Source of the DNA: Kordiimonadaceae bacterium
GTDB lineage: Bacteria > Pseudomonadota > Alphaproteobacteria > Sphingomonadales > Kordiimonadaceae
Assembly: GCA_014238195.1 (NCBI GenBank)
Contig: JABABO010000389.1
Coordinates: forward strand, 1-6,828
Reading direction: 5' to 3'
DNA length: 6,828 nt
How positions within the stretch are numbered: the first letter of the stretch is position 1; every line of letters starts with the position of its first letter. The position numbers and the translations under genes were made by a program. The notes beneath the pieces are model-generated. The model made no database searches and was not told the DNA's origin. It worked only from the letters and a program-made list of their open reading frames with translations. Of this stretch, positions 1 to 6,277 are shown piece by piece.

Positions 1-82
1 AAATTATATCGATACTTACGAATACTGTCCCAAGCGCCATAAACCAAAAGCAAAGGACAGGTTTCAAGTTATCTTTCTTCAC
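1..82 (-). CDS. possible 5' end of a membrane protein gene, cut by the window edge
   Basis: On the minus strand a frame is open from a GTG at 82-80 to the left edge, about 27 codons. It begins M-K-K-D-N-L-K-P and continues into a hydrophobic run (VLCFWFMALGTVFVSI), a pattern seen at the start of inner-membrane proteins such as small transporters. The frame is bounded upstream by a TAA. No convincing ribosome binding site precedes the GTG. A TTG at codon 6 and an ATG at codon 15 are other possible starts. The stretch between it and the ftsB stop (83-214) holds no other coding signal, only a weak hairpin at 97-110. The frame is short enough to be open by chance, so both gene and function are uncertain. 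Confidence 0.27.
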   Translation of the reverse strand, partial: MKKDNLKPVLCFWFMALGTVFVSIDII

Positions 83-214
83 AACAAATATGTTTAGCTT
101 TTTAGAAAGCCGAGTTTAATTTCTTAATGTCTATTAGGAGTACAGTGATATTGCTCAAAAGACAATAGGTTTTAAATCGTTGAATTTATTCTAAAAAATC
201 GAATTAACTTGATA

Positions 215-547
215 TTAGTTAATATGAGAAGTTAGTAAAACAACTTCATCGGGATGAGTAAATCCTAATTTGATGCGTACTTGTTGTTCAAGCATGTCAG
301 GATCAACAGCATTTGATTGCATCGCTGTAATTCTGCGCTCAAGGAATAAACGATCATCGCGGACATCAGCCGCGATTGTTACTAATTCAATTTCTTGGGC
401 CTTTAATTGTTGAAGACTGCTTAAAGAATTGTCGCCTTGAAAGGTATGATATGTAAAATAAGTCGCCAGAAAAAGGCCAAAGAAAAGCCATAGAGCAGCG
501 AACCAGCCCTGCCCCAATATTTTTGATATAGTATATTTGCGTCCCAT
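215..547 (-). CDS. ftsB: FtsB/DivIC-like septum formation initiator protein
   Basis: This is a small bitopic inner-membrane division protein. In the family, FtsB partners FtsL and FtsQ and helps activate septal peptidoglycan synthesis. The 110-residue product has a short basic cytoplasmic start, one transmembrane helix at about residues 16-34, the GDNSL turn at 38-42, and a heptad-like periplasmic coiled coil at about 43-78. The conserved C-terminal block, DPDMLEQQVRIKLGF at 82-96 followed by HPDE at 98-101, is typical of alphaproteobacterial members. Length is normal. The ATG at 547 lacks a good Shine-Dalgarno sequence, but no better in-frame start exists. It lies 66 bp after eno on the same strand, a conserved adjacency, so co-transcription is likely. 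The intervening GANTC cluster could add cell-cycle control. The family call is firm; the exact symbol is less certain because these proteins are often left unnamed. Confidence 0.88.
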   Translation of the reverse strand: MGRKYTISKILGQGWFAALWLFFGLFLATYFTYHTFQGDNSLSSLQQLKAQEIELVTIAADVRDDRLFLERRITAMQSNAVDPDMLEQQVRIKLGFTHPDEVVLLTSHIN

Positions 548-551
548 AAAC

Positions 552-601
552 GAATCATCACACGAACGAATCGCAGAATCAAGAATAAAATGATGTGATT
601 C
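552..601. promoter_or_regulatory. cluster of four GANTC (CcrM-type) methylation sites upstream of ftsB
   Basis: Four GANTC sites lie at 552-556, 568-572, 576-580 and 597-601, filling most of the eno-ftsB gap. A hand scan of the whole window found only five others, at 668, 739, 2074, 3791 and 4085. In many Alphaproteobacteria CcrM methylates the adenine of GANTC, and methylation state tunes transcription of cell-cycle genes. The outer copies also form a 7-bp inverted repeat (CGAATCA at 551-557, TGATTCG at 596-602). The sites are plainly visible; their regulatory role is inferred. Confidence 0.5.
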
Positions 602-613
602 GAAAGAAATATG

Positions 614-1885
614 TTAGCGCAGAATAGATCGCCCTGCGTAAACCGCCACAGAACCAAGTTCTTCCTCGATTCGGATTAATTGGTTATATTTTGCCAAACG
701 ATCCGAGCGGGCTAATGACCCTGTTTTGATCTGACCACGATTCATCGCAACAGCCAAGTCAGCGATTGTAGCATCTTCGGTTTCACCGCTACGGTGGGAC
801 ATAACCGATGTGTAACGCGCACGGTGCGCCATTTCCACGGCTTCCATTGTTTCTGAAAGAGTACCGATTTGATTGACTTTAACAAGAATACTATTCGCGA
901 CACCCTGCTTGATACCGTCGGCTAGTCGAACAGGATTAGTTACAAATAAATCATCGCCAACAAGTTGACACTTGTCACCAATTTTATCAGTGAGCATTTT
1001 CCAACCATCCCAATCATCTTCACCCATACCGTCTTCGATGGATAATATGGGGTAGCGAGCGACCAGATCAGCATAATAATCTACAAGTTCTGCACTCGTA
1101 AGTGTACGTCCTTCGCCGGCTAGAACATATTTACCATCTTTGTAAAATTCAGTGGATGCGGCATCAAGTGCTAGATAAACATCCTCACCTGGTTTGTAAC
1201 CTGCACTTTCAATCGCTTCCATAATAAAATCCAGCGCATCAACAGTACCGTTCAGATTTGGGGCAAAACCCCCTTCATCGCCAACAGCTGTATTATGGCC
1301 CGCTTTGTGAAGTTTGTCTTTTAGCTCATGAAAGATTTCAGCCCCGATGCGGATAGCGTCTGCAACACTATCTGCATTCACAGGCATAATCATAAATTCT
1401 TGTATATCGATGGGGTTATCTGCGTGCTCGCCCCCGTTAATGATATTCATCATAGGAACTGGTAAAATATGAGCTGACGGCCCCCCTAAATAACGATAAA
1501 GTGGCAGGCCACAGCTTTCAGCCGAGGCTTTTGCAAGGGCAAGTGAGACCCCTAAAATAGCATTCGCCCCCAAACGGCCTTTGTTAGTGGTGCCATCTAG
1601 GTCTTGCATAACGCTATCTAAAGCCAGTTGATCCTCACTATCTAGCTCTATTAAAGCATCATATATTTCATTGTTCACAGCTTCCACAGCTTTTAGAACA
1701 CCTTTACCGCGGTAACGCCCGCCCCCATCACGCAATTCCACAGCTTCATGTGCCCCTGTTGAAGCACCGCTTGGAACAGCAGCACGGCCAAATGCCCCGT
1801 CTTCTAGGGTAACATCAACTTCGACGGTTGGATTGCCACGACTATCTAAAATTTCGCGGGCGTGAATATCAATTATAGCGCTCAT
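614..1885 (-). CDS. eno: enolase (2-phosphoglycerate hydro-lyase)
   Basis: Enolase converts 2-phosphoglycerate to phosphoenolpyruvate in glycolysis and the reverse reaction in gluconeogenesis. It is cytoplasmic and Mg-dependent. The 423-residue product has the usual length. The N-terminal domain opens with IHAREILDSRGNPTVEVDV and carries the mobile loop SGASTG at 39-44. The barrel domain has E163 (QEFM), the catalytic acid E204 (VGDEGGFAPN), Mg ligands D241, E284 (SIEDG) and D311 (VGDD), the catalytic lysine K336 (LVKVNQIG), the substrate loop SHRSGET at 363-369, and K387 (QIKTGS). No key residue is missing. The ATG at 1885 starts the canonical MSAIIDIHAREILDSRG sequence; the Shine-Dalgarno is weak (GAAAGTGA about 8-10 bases upstream). 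A 183-bp leader separates it from the preceding gene, and ftsB follows 66 bp downstream. Confidence 0.99.
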   Translation of the reverse strand: MSAIIDIHAREILDSRGNPTVEVDVTLEDGAFGRAAVPSGASTGAHEAVELRDGGGRYRGKGVLKAVEAVNNEIYDALIELDSEDQLALDSVMQDLDGTTNKGRLGANAILGVSLALAKASAESCGLPLYRYLGGPSAHILPVPMMNIINGGEHADNPIDIQEFMIMPVNADSVADAIRIGAEIFHELKDKLHKAGHNTAVGDEGGFAPNLNGTVDALDFIMEAIESAGYKPGEDVYLALDAASTEFYKDGKYVLAGEGRTLTSAELVDYYADLVARYPILSIEDGMGEDDWDGWKMLTDKIGDKCQLVGDDLFVTNPVRLADGIKQGVANSILVKVNQIGTLSETMEAVEMAHRARYTSVMSHRSGETEDATIADLAVAMNRGQIKTGSLARSDRLAKYNQLIRIEEELGSVAVYAGRSILR

Positions 1886-1953
1886 GGAGGATCACTTTCA
1901 TAAAGCATTTAGTGTTTAAGACGATAAGTTATTTATGAATTTGATAAACTAAC

Positions 1954-1986
1954 CTTGCTTTTGCAGCAAGCTTTAACATGGTTAAA
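1954..1986. promoter_or_regulatory. two adjacent inverted repeats in the eno leader
   Basis: Two symmetric elements lie side by side 69-101 bp upstream of the eno start. The first has arms CTTGCT (1954-1959) and AGCAAG (1965-1970) around a 5-base loop. The second is TTTAAC (1972-1977), ATG spacer, GTTAAA (1981-1986). Either could be a protein-binding site or a leader hairpin for eno, or the first could be a weak 3' end for the exported-protein gene, although no T-run follows it. I found no convincing -35/-10 pair in 1886-2068. The symmetry is visible; the function is inferred. Confidence 0.35.
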
Positions 1987-2068
1987 ATGCAGAATTAAAA
2001 TACTGCAAAGCACAAGACTGCTAGGCATATTGACAGATTGGTAAACACACTGCTTAACAAATAGGCTG

Positions 2069-3073
2069 TTAAAGATTCATATTATCTTCTAGCAAATACA
2101 TTAAATCGCGAATACGACGTTTAAACACTGGTGGTATATCTTGACCAATAGATTTCTGATTGAGGCTAATAGCTTGCTGGATTTCAGACAGCGCCATGCG
2201 TTTTGCGGTAAACTCTTGCCGTGAGCGTTGCGGCTGATGTTGAAAGCGCACAAAAGCTTCGGTCAGCAATGCGTCAAGCTGTGGAACCGACCACAAGGCA
2301 AACTGTTCGGCATAAGTCCGCAAGTCTTCAAGTTCTTCGTTCAATTGCCGCCATGTTTTTGTATCCGCATTCAAGCTGATTTCACGGGCTTTGATTTGCA
2401 AGGTTGTTTCTTTTGAACGCTTGCCCTGTGTGTAAGATAAATCCTGCGCTGATTGATAGAAAGATTTTGCCGCTTGGCTGTTTTTAACACTGCTAGCGGC
2501 ATCACCCGCTTCAACGAACAAATTCATCATGTGTGCAGGGCTATTATACGCTTGATGTAACTCGATTGTGGTTTTCCATGCATCAACCACCCGTGACTTG
2601 TCCCGTGTTGCTGTCAAGGCACGCGCCCTTAAAAGCGAAAACACACCTGCCTTTGGGTGAGATTTTCCTTGCCGCTCAGCAAAGACCAACCATGTATTTT
2701 CAATTTTGCGGGCCTGCGATTTTAAGTGTTCTGGTGGTGATGAAATACTGATTTTTGCTAATAGTTCGTTCGTAGACTGTAAGCTTTCATTGTCCAGTTC
2801 ATCTTTGCGTGCTTTGTCTGTAGCGGCTTTTGCTAAAGCGCGGGCTTCTGCCTTTGCGCGTTTCTCTGCAAGCCGTTCTGCTTTTTGCATGTCCGCCTGT
2901 GGATTAGTGTCTGGATTAGTTTCTGGTTTAGTTTCTGCAGCAATAACCATTTGATTAGCGGGTTCCAGCAGCCCAAAACTAACACATATGACTAGCACAA
3001 ATATTTTTAATGATTGCATCGCCTTTGCCTTTATCATGCATGACCTTGAACGGTAAATTTTACCGAACATCAC
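2069..3073 (-). CDS. exported helical protein of unknown function
   Basis: I do not recognise this 334-residue protein. It has a positively charged start, a hydrophobic core at about residues 24-36 and a probable signal-peptidase site near VIAA (43-46), so it should reach the periplasm. The LVIC at 27-30 does not fit a lipobox. A short ETKP-ETNP-DTNP repeat (47-58) follows, then an Ala/Lys/Arg/Glu-rich helical stretch (about 63-94). The rest (about 100-330) looks all-helical and faintly TPR-like (for example FYQSAQDLSYTQGK), with no catalytic motif. The start is unsure: ATG at 3073 or 3070 (AGGG just upstream), at 3037 (AAGGT upstream, a tidier signal peptide MIKAKAMQSLKIF) or at 3019. It lies between pyrG and eno, where many Alphaproteobacteria have kdsA. 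A terminator precedes it, so it needs its own promoter or read-through. Confidence 0.75.
   Translation of the reverse strand: MMFGKIYRSRSCMIKAKAMQSLKIFVLVICVSFGLLEPANQMVIAAETKPETNPDTNPQADMQKAERLAEKRAKAEARALAKAATDKARKDELDNESLQSTNELLAKISISSPPEHLKSQARKIENTWLVFAERQGKSHPKAGVFSLLRARALTATRDKSRVVDAWKTTIELHQAYNSPAHMMNLFVEAGDAASSVKNSQAAKSFYQSAQDLSYTQGKRSKETTLQIKAREISLNADTKTWRQLNEELEDLRTYAEQFALWSVPQLDALLTEAFVRFQHQPQRSRQEFTAKRMALSEIQQAISLNQKSIGQDIPPVFKRRIRDLMYLLEDNMNL
2901..2936 (-). repeat. three tandem 12-bp units encoding ETKP/ETNP/DTNP
   Basis: Three consecutive 12-base units occur within the exported-protein gene: 2901-2912, 2913-2924 and 2925-2936. On the plus strand each resembles GGATTAGTTTCT, and neighbouring units differ by a single base. 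They encode a Pro/Thr/Asn linker between the signal peptide and the charged helix. Such in-frame repeats can change copy number by slippage without breaking the frame. Confidence 0.7.
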
Positions 3074-3093
3074 CCTAATATTCAGTTAAATGC

Positions 3094-3119
3094 AAAAAAG
3101 GGGCCGTTTTAACCCCTTT
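3094..3119 (-). terminator. intrinsic terminator after pyrG
   Basis: Read on the minus strand, AAAGGGG (3119-3113) pairs perfectly with CCCCTTT (3103-3097) across a 9-base loop, and the T-run continues to 3094. This gives a 7-bp stem ending in TTTTTT, starting 29 bp beyond the pyrG stop. It should end the pyrG transcript and isolate it from the exported-protein gene. Confidence 0.85.
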
Positions 3120-3147
3120 GGCAATGATAGGCTTTATGAATAATACT

Positions 3148-4779
3148 TTAAACCATGCGGCTTTGATTAAGGGAGGCCTCGATAAAGCTAGCAAATAAAG
3201 GATGTGGTTCAAATGGCCTTGATTTTAGCTCAGGATGGAACTGCACCCCGATAAACCAAGGGTGATCGGGGATTTCAATAATTTCTGGCAAACTACCGTC
3301 GGGCGACATGCCTGAAAAAGAAACCCCTGCGGTTTCTAAGGCTTCGACATATCCCACGTTGACTTCATAGCGGTGCCTGTGACGCTCGGATATATCTGTC
3401 GTGCCATAAATTTCAGCAACCTTAGAGCCATCCTTGAGCTTGGCAGGATAGGCCCCAAGTCGCATCGTTCCACCCAAATCGGTTTCTGATGTGCGTTTTT
3501 CAACACCACCATCTTCGCGGGTCCATTCGGTAATTAAACCAACAACAGGATTATCAAGGTCATCAAATTCACTGGACCCAGCACTGTTGAACTTAGCTAA
3601 ATTACGTGCCGCTTCAACAGTTGCCATTTGCATACCCAGACAAATGCCAAAATAAGGTACATTATTTTCACGGGCAAATTTTGCTGCAGCAATTTTACCT
3701 TCAGTGCCACGTTTTCCAAAGCCGCCTGGTACCAAAATGCCATTGACCCCTTCTAGGCGGTCTATCGCATCAGGTTTTTCAAAGGTATCAGATTCGATCC
3801 ACTCTATTTTTACTTTGGCCCGATTGGCAATACCTCCATGCACTAAAGCTTCCGAAAGTGATTTATAAGCATCAGGCAAGACGGTATATTTGCCAACCAC
3901 AGCAATCTTAACTTCGCCTTCTGGGTTTTTAATGCGGTCGACAATATCTTCCCACTGTGTCAAATCAGGCTTATCGCTGTGCACCAAGCCAAAAGCCTTA
4001 AGAACTTCTTCATCTAGCCCAGCCTTGTGATATGAAATAGGCACTTCATAGATTGATTTCGCATCCAACGCTGGAACAACGGCTGATTCTGGTACATTGC
4101 AGAACAAGCCAATTTTGCGGCGCTCGCTATCGGGAATAGGATGTTCAGCACGGCAAACCAAAATATCGGGCTGAATACCAATTGAGCGCAGTTCCTTTAC
4201 GCTATGTTGAGTGGGTTTGGTTTTTAATTCACCCGCAGCCGCAATAAAGGGCACAAAAGTTAAATGGCAAAATATCGACCGTCCGCGTCCAAGTTCGATA
4301 GACAATTGTCGAATGGCTTCCATAAAGGGCATGGCTTCAATATCGCCTGCTGTCCCGCCAATTTCACACAACATAAAATCAATGCCATCTTGGTCAGCCA
4401 GTACAAAGTCCTTAATGGCATCTGTGACATGCGGTATGACCTGAACTGTACCCCCTAAGTAATCACCCCGACGTTCGCGCTGAATAATCTGGCTATAGAT
4501 GCGACCACTTGTAACATTATCGCTCTGGCGTGATGAAACCCCAGTAAAGCGTTCATAATGTCCTAAGTCTAGGTCAGTTTCAGCCCCATCATCAGTGACA
4601 TAGCATTCACCATGTTGCAGCGGGCTCATGGTGCCTGGGTCAACATTTAAATATGGGTCAAGTTTGCGCAAACGTACACTATAGCCTCGTGCCTGTAACA
4701 ATGCGCCGAGCGAAGCCGATAGCAAGCCTTTACCAAGCGAACTAACCACACCACCAGTAATAAAAATAAAGCGTGTCAT
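3148..4779 (-). CDS. pyrG: CTP synthase (glutamine-hydrolysing)
   Basis: CTP synthase makes CTP from UTP, ATP and glutamine in the cytoplasm, the last step of de novo pyrimidine nucleotide synthesis. The 543 residues match the family length. The N-terminal synthase domain (about 1-266) has the P-loop GGVVSSLGKG at 9-18, the KLDPYLNVDPGTMSP block at 39-53, Mg ligands D71 and E139 (CEIGGTAGDIE), and KTKPTQHSV at 186-194. The C-terminal glutaminase domain (about 290-540) has the oxyanion strand PGGFG at 351-355, nucleophile C380 (GICLG) and the H515/E517 pair (QFHPE). The ATG at 4779 gives the standard MTRFIFITGG start, with GAGG at 4787-4784 as a close Shine-Dalgarno. The gene has its own candidate promoter upstream and a terminator downstream, so it probably forms a single-gene unit between secG and the exported-protein gene. 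Confidence 0.99.
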   Translation of the reverse strand: MTRFIFITGGVVSSLGKGLLSASLGALLQARGYSVRLRKLDPYLNVDPGTMSPLQHGECYVTDDGAETDLDLGHYERFTGVSSRQSDNVTSGRIYSQIIQRERRGDYLGGTVQVIPHVTDAIKDFVLADQDGIDFMLCEIGGTAGDIEAMPFMEAIRQLSIELGRGRSIFCHLTFVPFIAAAGELKTKPTQHSVKELRSIGIQPDILVCRAEHPIPDSERRKIGLFCNVPESAVVPALDAKSIYEVPISYHKAGLDEEVLKAFGLVHSDKPDLTQWEDIVDRIKNPEGEVKIAVVGKYTVLPDAYKSLSEALVHGGIANRAKVKIEWIESDTFEKPDAIDRLEGVNGILVPGGFGKRGTEGKIAAAKFARENNVPYFGICLGMQMATVEAARNLAKFNSAGSSEFDDLDNPVVGLITEWTREDGGVEKRTSETDLGGTMRLGAYPAKLKDGSKVAEIYGTTDISERHRHRYEVNVGYVEALETAGVSFSGMSPDGSLPEIIEIPDHPWFIGVQFHPELKSRPFEPHPLFASFIEASLNQSRMV

Positions 4780-4801
4780 GGGCCCTCACTCTATTCAAAA
4801 A

Positions 4802-4838
4802 ATTATAATTTTCTATGCTTATTTAGAAAAAGCATAGA
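4802..4838 (-). promoter_or_regulatory. candidate pyrG promoter with overlapping 9-bp inverted repeat
   Basis: A perfect minus-strand TATAAT lies at 4807-4802, which would start transcription about 15 bases before the pyrG ATG. Its -35 position (about 4825-4830, TTTTCT) is poor. That position falls in a perfect inverted repeat, TCTATGCTT (4812-4820) and AAGCATAGA (4830-4838), with a 9-base loop. A repeat over the -35 suggests an operator for a repressor, or an activator site that compensates for the weak -35. An upstream alternative is TTGTCA (4881-4876) and TAGAAT (4856-4851), with a long 19-base spacer; from that start the repeat would be transcribed as a leader hairpin. Confidence 0.5.
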
Positions 4839-4900
4839 TTTTAATAATTTATTCTAACTATTAAATCGCAGTTTTTGACAACTTATTCATATCTCGCCAT

Positions 4901-4924
4901 AAAAAAAGGGGCCGCAAAGCCCCC
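4901..4924 (-). terminator. intrinsic terminator after secG
   Basis: On the minus strand GGGGCT (4923-4918) pairs with GGCCCC (4913-4908), with one G-U pair and a 4-base loop, followed by seven Ts (4907-4901). It lies 18 bp beyond the secG stop. It shares a 13-base stretch (AAAAAAGGGGCCG on the plus strand) with the pyrG terminator. Confidence 0.85.
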
Positions 4925-4941
4925 GATTTTGCATTCAGCGA

Positions 4942-5262
4942 CTATCCATCATCTGGCAAACTTGGCAGCTCAGGAAGTTGGCTTCCCCCTTCTTCCTGTT
5001 GTTGCTCGATGGCTGCATCAATAATTGATGTATCGCTTTTCTTATTAGAGGCATACCAGCCAAGCGCCAACGAGTTTGCAAGAAAAATCACCGCAAGCCA
5101 TTTTGTGGTTTTTGTTAAGACATCACCAGCGCCGCGTGCAGTCATTAAGCCCGCTGGACCACCACCAATGCCAAGCGCACCACCTTCAGAACGCTGCAAT
5201 AAAATAACAGCAACCATCGCAATCGCGACAATTAAGTGAATGCTGAGTAATATGGCTTCCAT
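4942..5262 (-). CDS. secG: SecG, protein translocase subunit
   Basis: SecG is the small accessory membrane subunit of the SecYEG channel and assists SecA-driven export. The 106-residue product has the family layout: a first transmembrane helix at about 4-22, the signature cytoplasmic loop LLQRSEGGALGIGGG at 21-35, and a second helix at about 54-70. An acidic, Gln- and Pro-rich tail follows (about 76-106), a feature that varies among Alphaproteobacteria. The ATG at 5262 has a good Shine-Dalgarno (AGGGA, 7 bases upstream). It follows tpiA by 171 bp with no clear terminator between them, so read-through from tpiA is possible. It ends at its own intrinsic terminator. The tpiA-secG-pyrG order is conserved in Alphaproteobacteria and supports the call. 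Confidence 0.95.
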   Translation of the reverse strand: MEAILLSIHLIVAIAMVAVILLQRSEGGALGIGGGPAGLMTARGAGDVLTKTTKWLAVIFLANSLALGWYASNKKSDTSIIDAAIEQQQEEGGSQLPELPSLPDDG

Positions 5263-5343
5263 CGACTGTCCCTAGTTTTGTCCTGCAGTTTGCTTTTAGT
5301 CTTAAGCAAGCTTGCGGGTAATCCATCAAAGCGCGCCTTTTAG

Positions 5344-5372
5344 ACTATAATGCCCCCAGTTGCCAAGGATAA
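5344..5372 (-). promoter_or_regulatory. candidate secG promoter
   Basis: On the minus strand TATAGT (5349-5344, five of six consensus bases) lies 17 bases after TTATCC (5372-5367, four of six TTGACA matches). It would give a leader of about 75 bases before secG. The -35 lies in the first copy of the 21-bp tandem repeat, so the duplication may affect this promoter. This rests on consensus matching only. Confidence 0.35.
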
Positions 5373-5402
5373 TCTTTAAGATGCCAAGGATAATCTTTAA
5401 GA
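5361..5402. repeat. perfect 21-bp tandem duplication in the tpiA-secG gap
   Basis: A 21-base unit beginning TGCCAAGGATAATC and ending TTTAAGA occurs twice with no spacer, at 5361-5381 and 5382-5402, with no mismatch. The junction creates an 11-base symmetric element (ATCTT-T-AAGAT, 5372-5382). Two units of two helical turns each could be paired binding sites, but a recent slippage duplication explains it equally well. Confidence 0.95.
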
Positions 5403-5433
5403 ATTTTAGCAGAGTGGCTTTTATGATGCGCGC

Positions 5434-6183
5434 TTATCGGTAAGCATCAATGATACCATTAAAGTCTTCTGCCTTTAGGCTTGCGCCACCAACCAATGCC
5501 CCATTAACATTGCTGGCAGACATCAGCTCCTTCGCATTTGCTGGTTTTACCGACCCACCGTATAAAATACTAAAGCCATTCGCTGCTTGACCAAACTGTT
5601 CAATAAGCGTTGCCCTAATACTATCATGCATATCCGCAACATCCTTTACAGTTGGCGTACGTCCTGTACCAATAGCCCACACGGGTTCATAGGCTATCAC
5701 CGTATTTTCTGGTGTCGCACTATCCGGAACAGAGGCAATTATCTGACCAGTAACAACCGCTTCTGCTTTGCTGGCATCACGCTCGCTTTCTGTTTCGCCG
5801 ACACATACAATGGATATAAGCCCTGCTTCATGTACGGCAGCTGCTTTGGCATGAACCTGTTCGCTTGTCTCAGTATGATCGGCGCGGCGTTCGGAATGCC
5901 CAACAATCACATGGCTTGCCCCTACGTCTGCAAGCTGATTGGCTGAAACATCCCCAGTGTGCGCGCCTGATGCATGAGCATGACAGTCCTGTGCGCCAAT
6001 CATAACATTTGTTCCCTTTGTGCGCTCAGCAAATGCAGCAATATATATGAAAGACGGACAAATGAGCACATCACAGGAATGTTTGTTATCCGATGTCGCT
6101 TGCACCAAACTTTCAATTTCTTGCAAACTTGCGAGTGTTCCATGCATTTTCCAGTTACCAGCAGCTAAGGATTTGGGGGGCAT
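5434..6183 (-). CDS. tpiA: triosephosphate isomerase
   Basis: Triosephosphate isomerase interconverts dihydroxyacetone phosphate and glyceraldehyde 3-phosphate in glycolysis and gluconeogenesis. It is a cytoplasmic TIM barrel, usually dimeric. The 249 residues match the family length. Active-site residues are present: N10 and K12 (AGNWKMHG), the electrophile H96 (VGHSERR, 94-100), the catalytic base E166 (AYEPVWAIGTG, 164-174), loop 6 at about 167-176, and the phosphate-binding GGS at 209-211 and GG at 232-233. The ATG at 6183 has GGAG 8 bases upstream and places NWK at the usual distance from the start. It diverges from the SurA_N gene and precedes secG. A TTGACA lies upstream at 6222-6217, but no good -10 accompanies it. 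Confidence 0.99.
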   Translation of the reverse strand: MPPKSLAAGNWKMHGTLASLQEIESLVQATSDNKHSCDVLICPSFIYIAAFAERTKGTNVMIGAQDCHAHASGAHTGDVSANQLADVGASHVIVGHSERRADHTETSEQVHAKAAAVHEAGLISIVCVGETESERDASKAEAVVTGQIIASVPDSATPENTVIAYEPVWAIGTGRTPTVKDVADMHDSIRATLIEQFGQAANGFSILYGGSVKPANAKELMSASNVNGALVGGASLKAEDFNGIIDAYR

Positions 6184-6277
6184 CGTCAGGCTCCAAACTT
6201 ATTGAAAATATATTTATGTCAATTGCGGAATGCACGATAACAAACCTATCTGTCGCTGACCAGTCAATATCGTATCT

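Noticed and set aside
204..222. CtrA-type site (TTAA-N7-TTAA) near the ftsB stop
   Set aside because: The two TTAA halves are separated by 11 bases, not 7. Pairs in the eno leader (5 or 9 bases) also fail.
2030..2059. Plus-strand TTGACA promoter at 2030-2035
   Set aside because: No good -10 at normal spacing, and no plus-strand gene follows; it would only run antisense into the exported-protein gene.
2706..2954. 82-codon plus-strand frame opposite the exported-protein gene
   Set aside because: Its repetitive Ala/Ser-rich and VSGL composition is the mirror of the Lys/Ala/Glu-rich and ETNP regions on the other strand.
2984..2995. Lipoprotein lipobox ending at Cys30 of the exported protein
   Set aside because: The residue before Cys is Ile rather than Gly, Ala or Ser, and hydrophobic sequence continues past the Cys.
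4875..4904. Plus-strand TTGACA promoter at 4875-4880
   Set aside because: It points into the secG terminator and the antisense of secG, with only a weak ATAAAA as -10.
5361..5402. CRISPR-like repeat
   Set aside because: Only two copies with no spacer between them.
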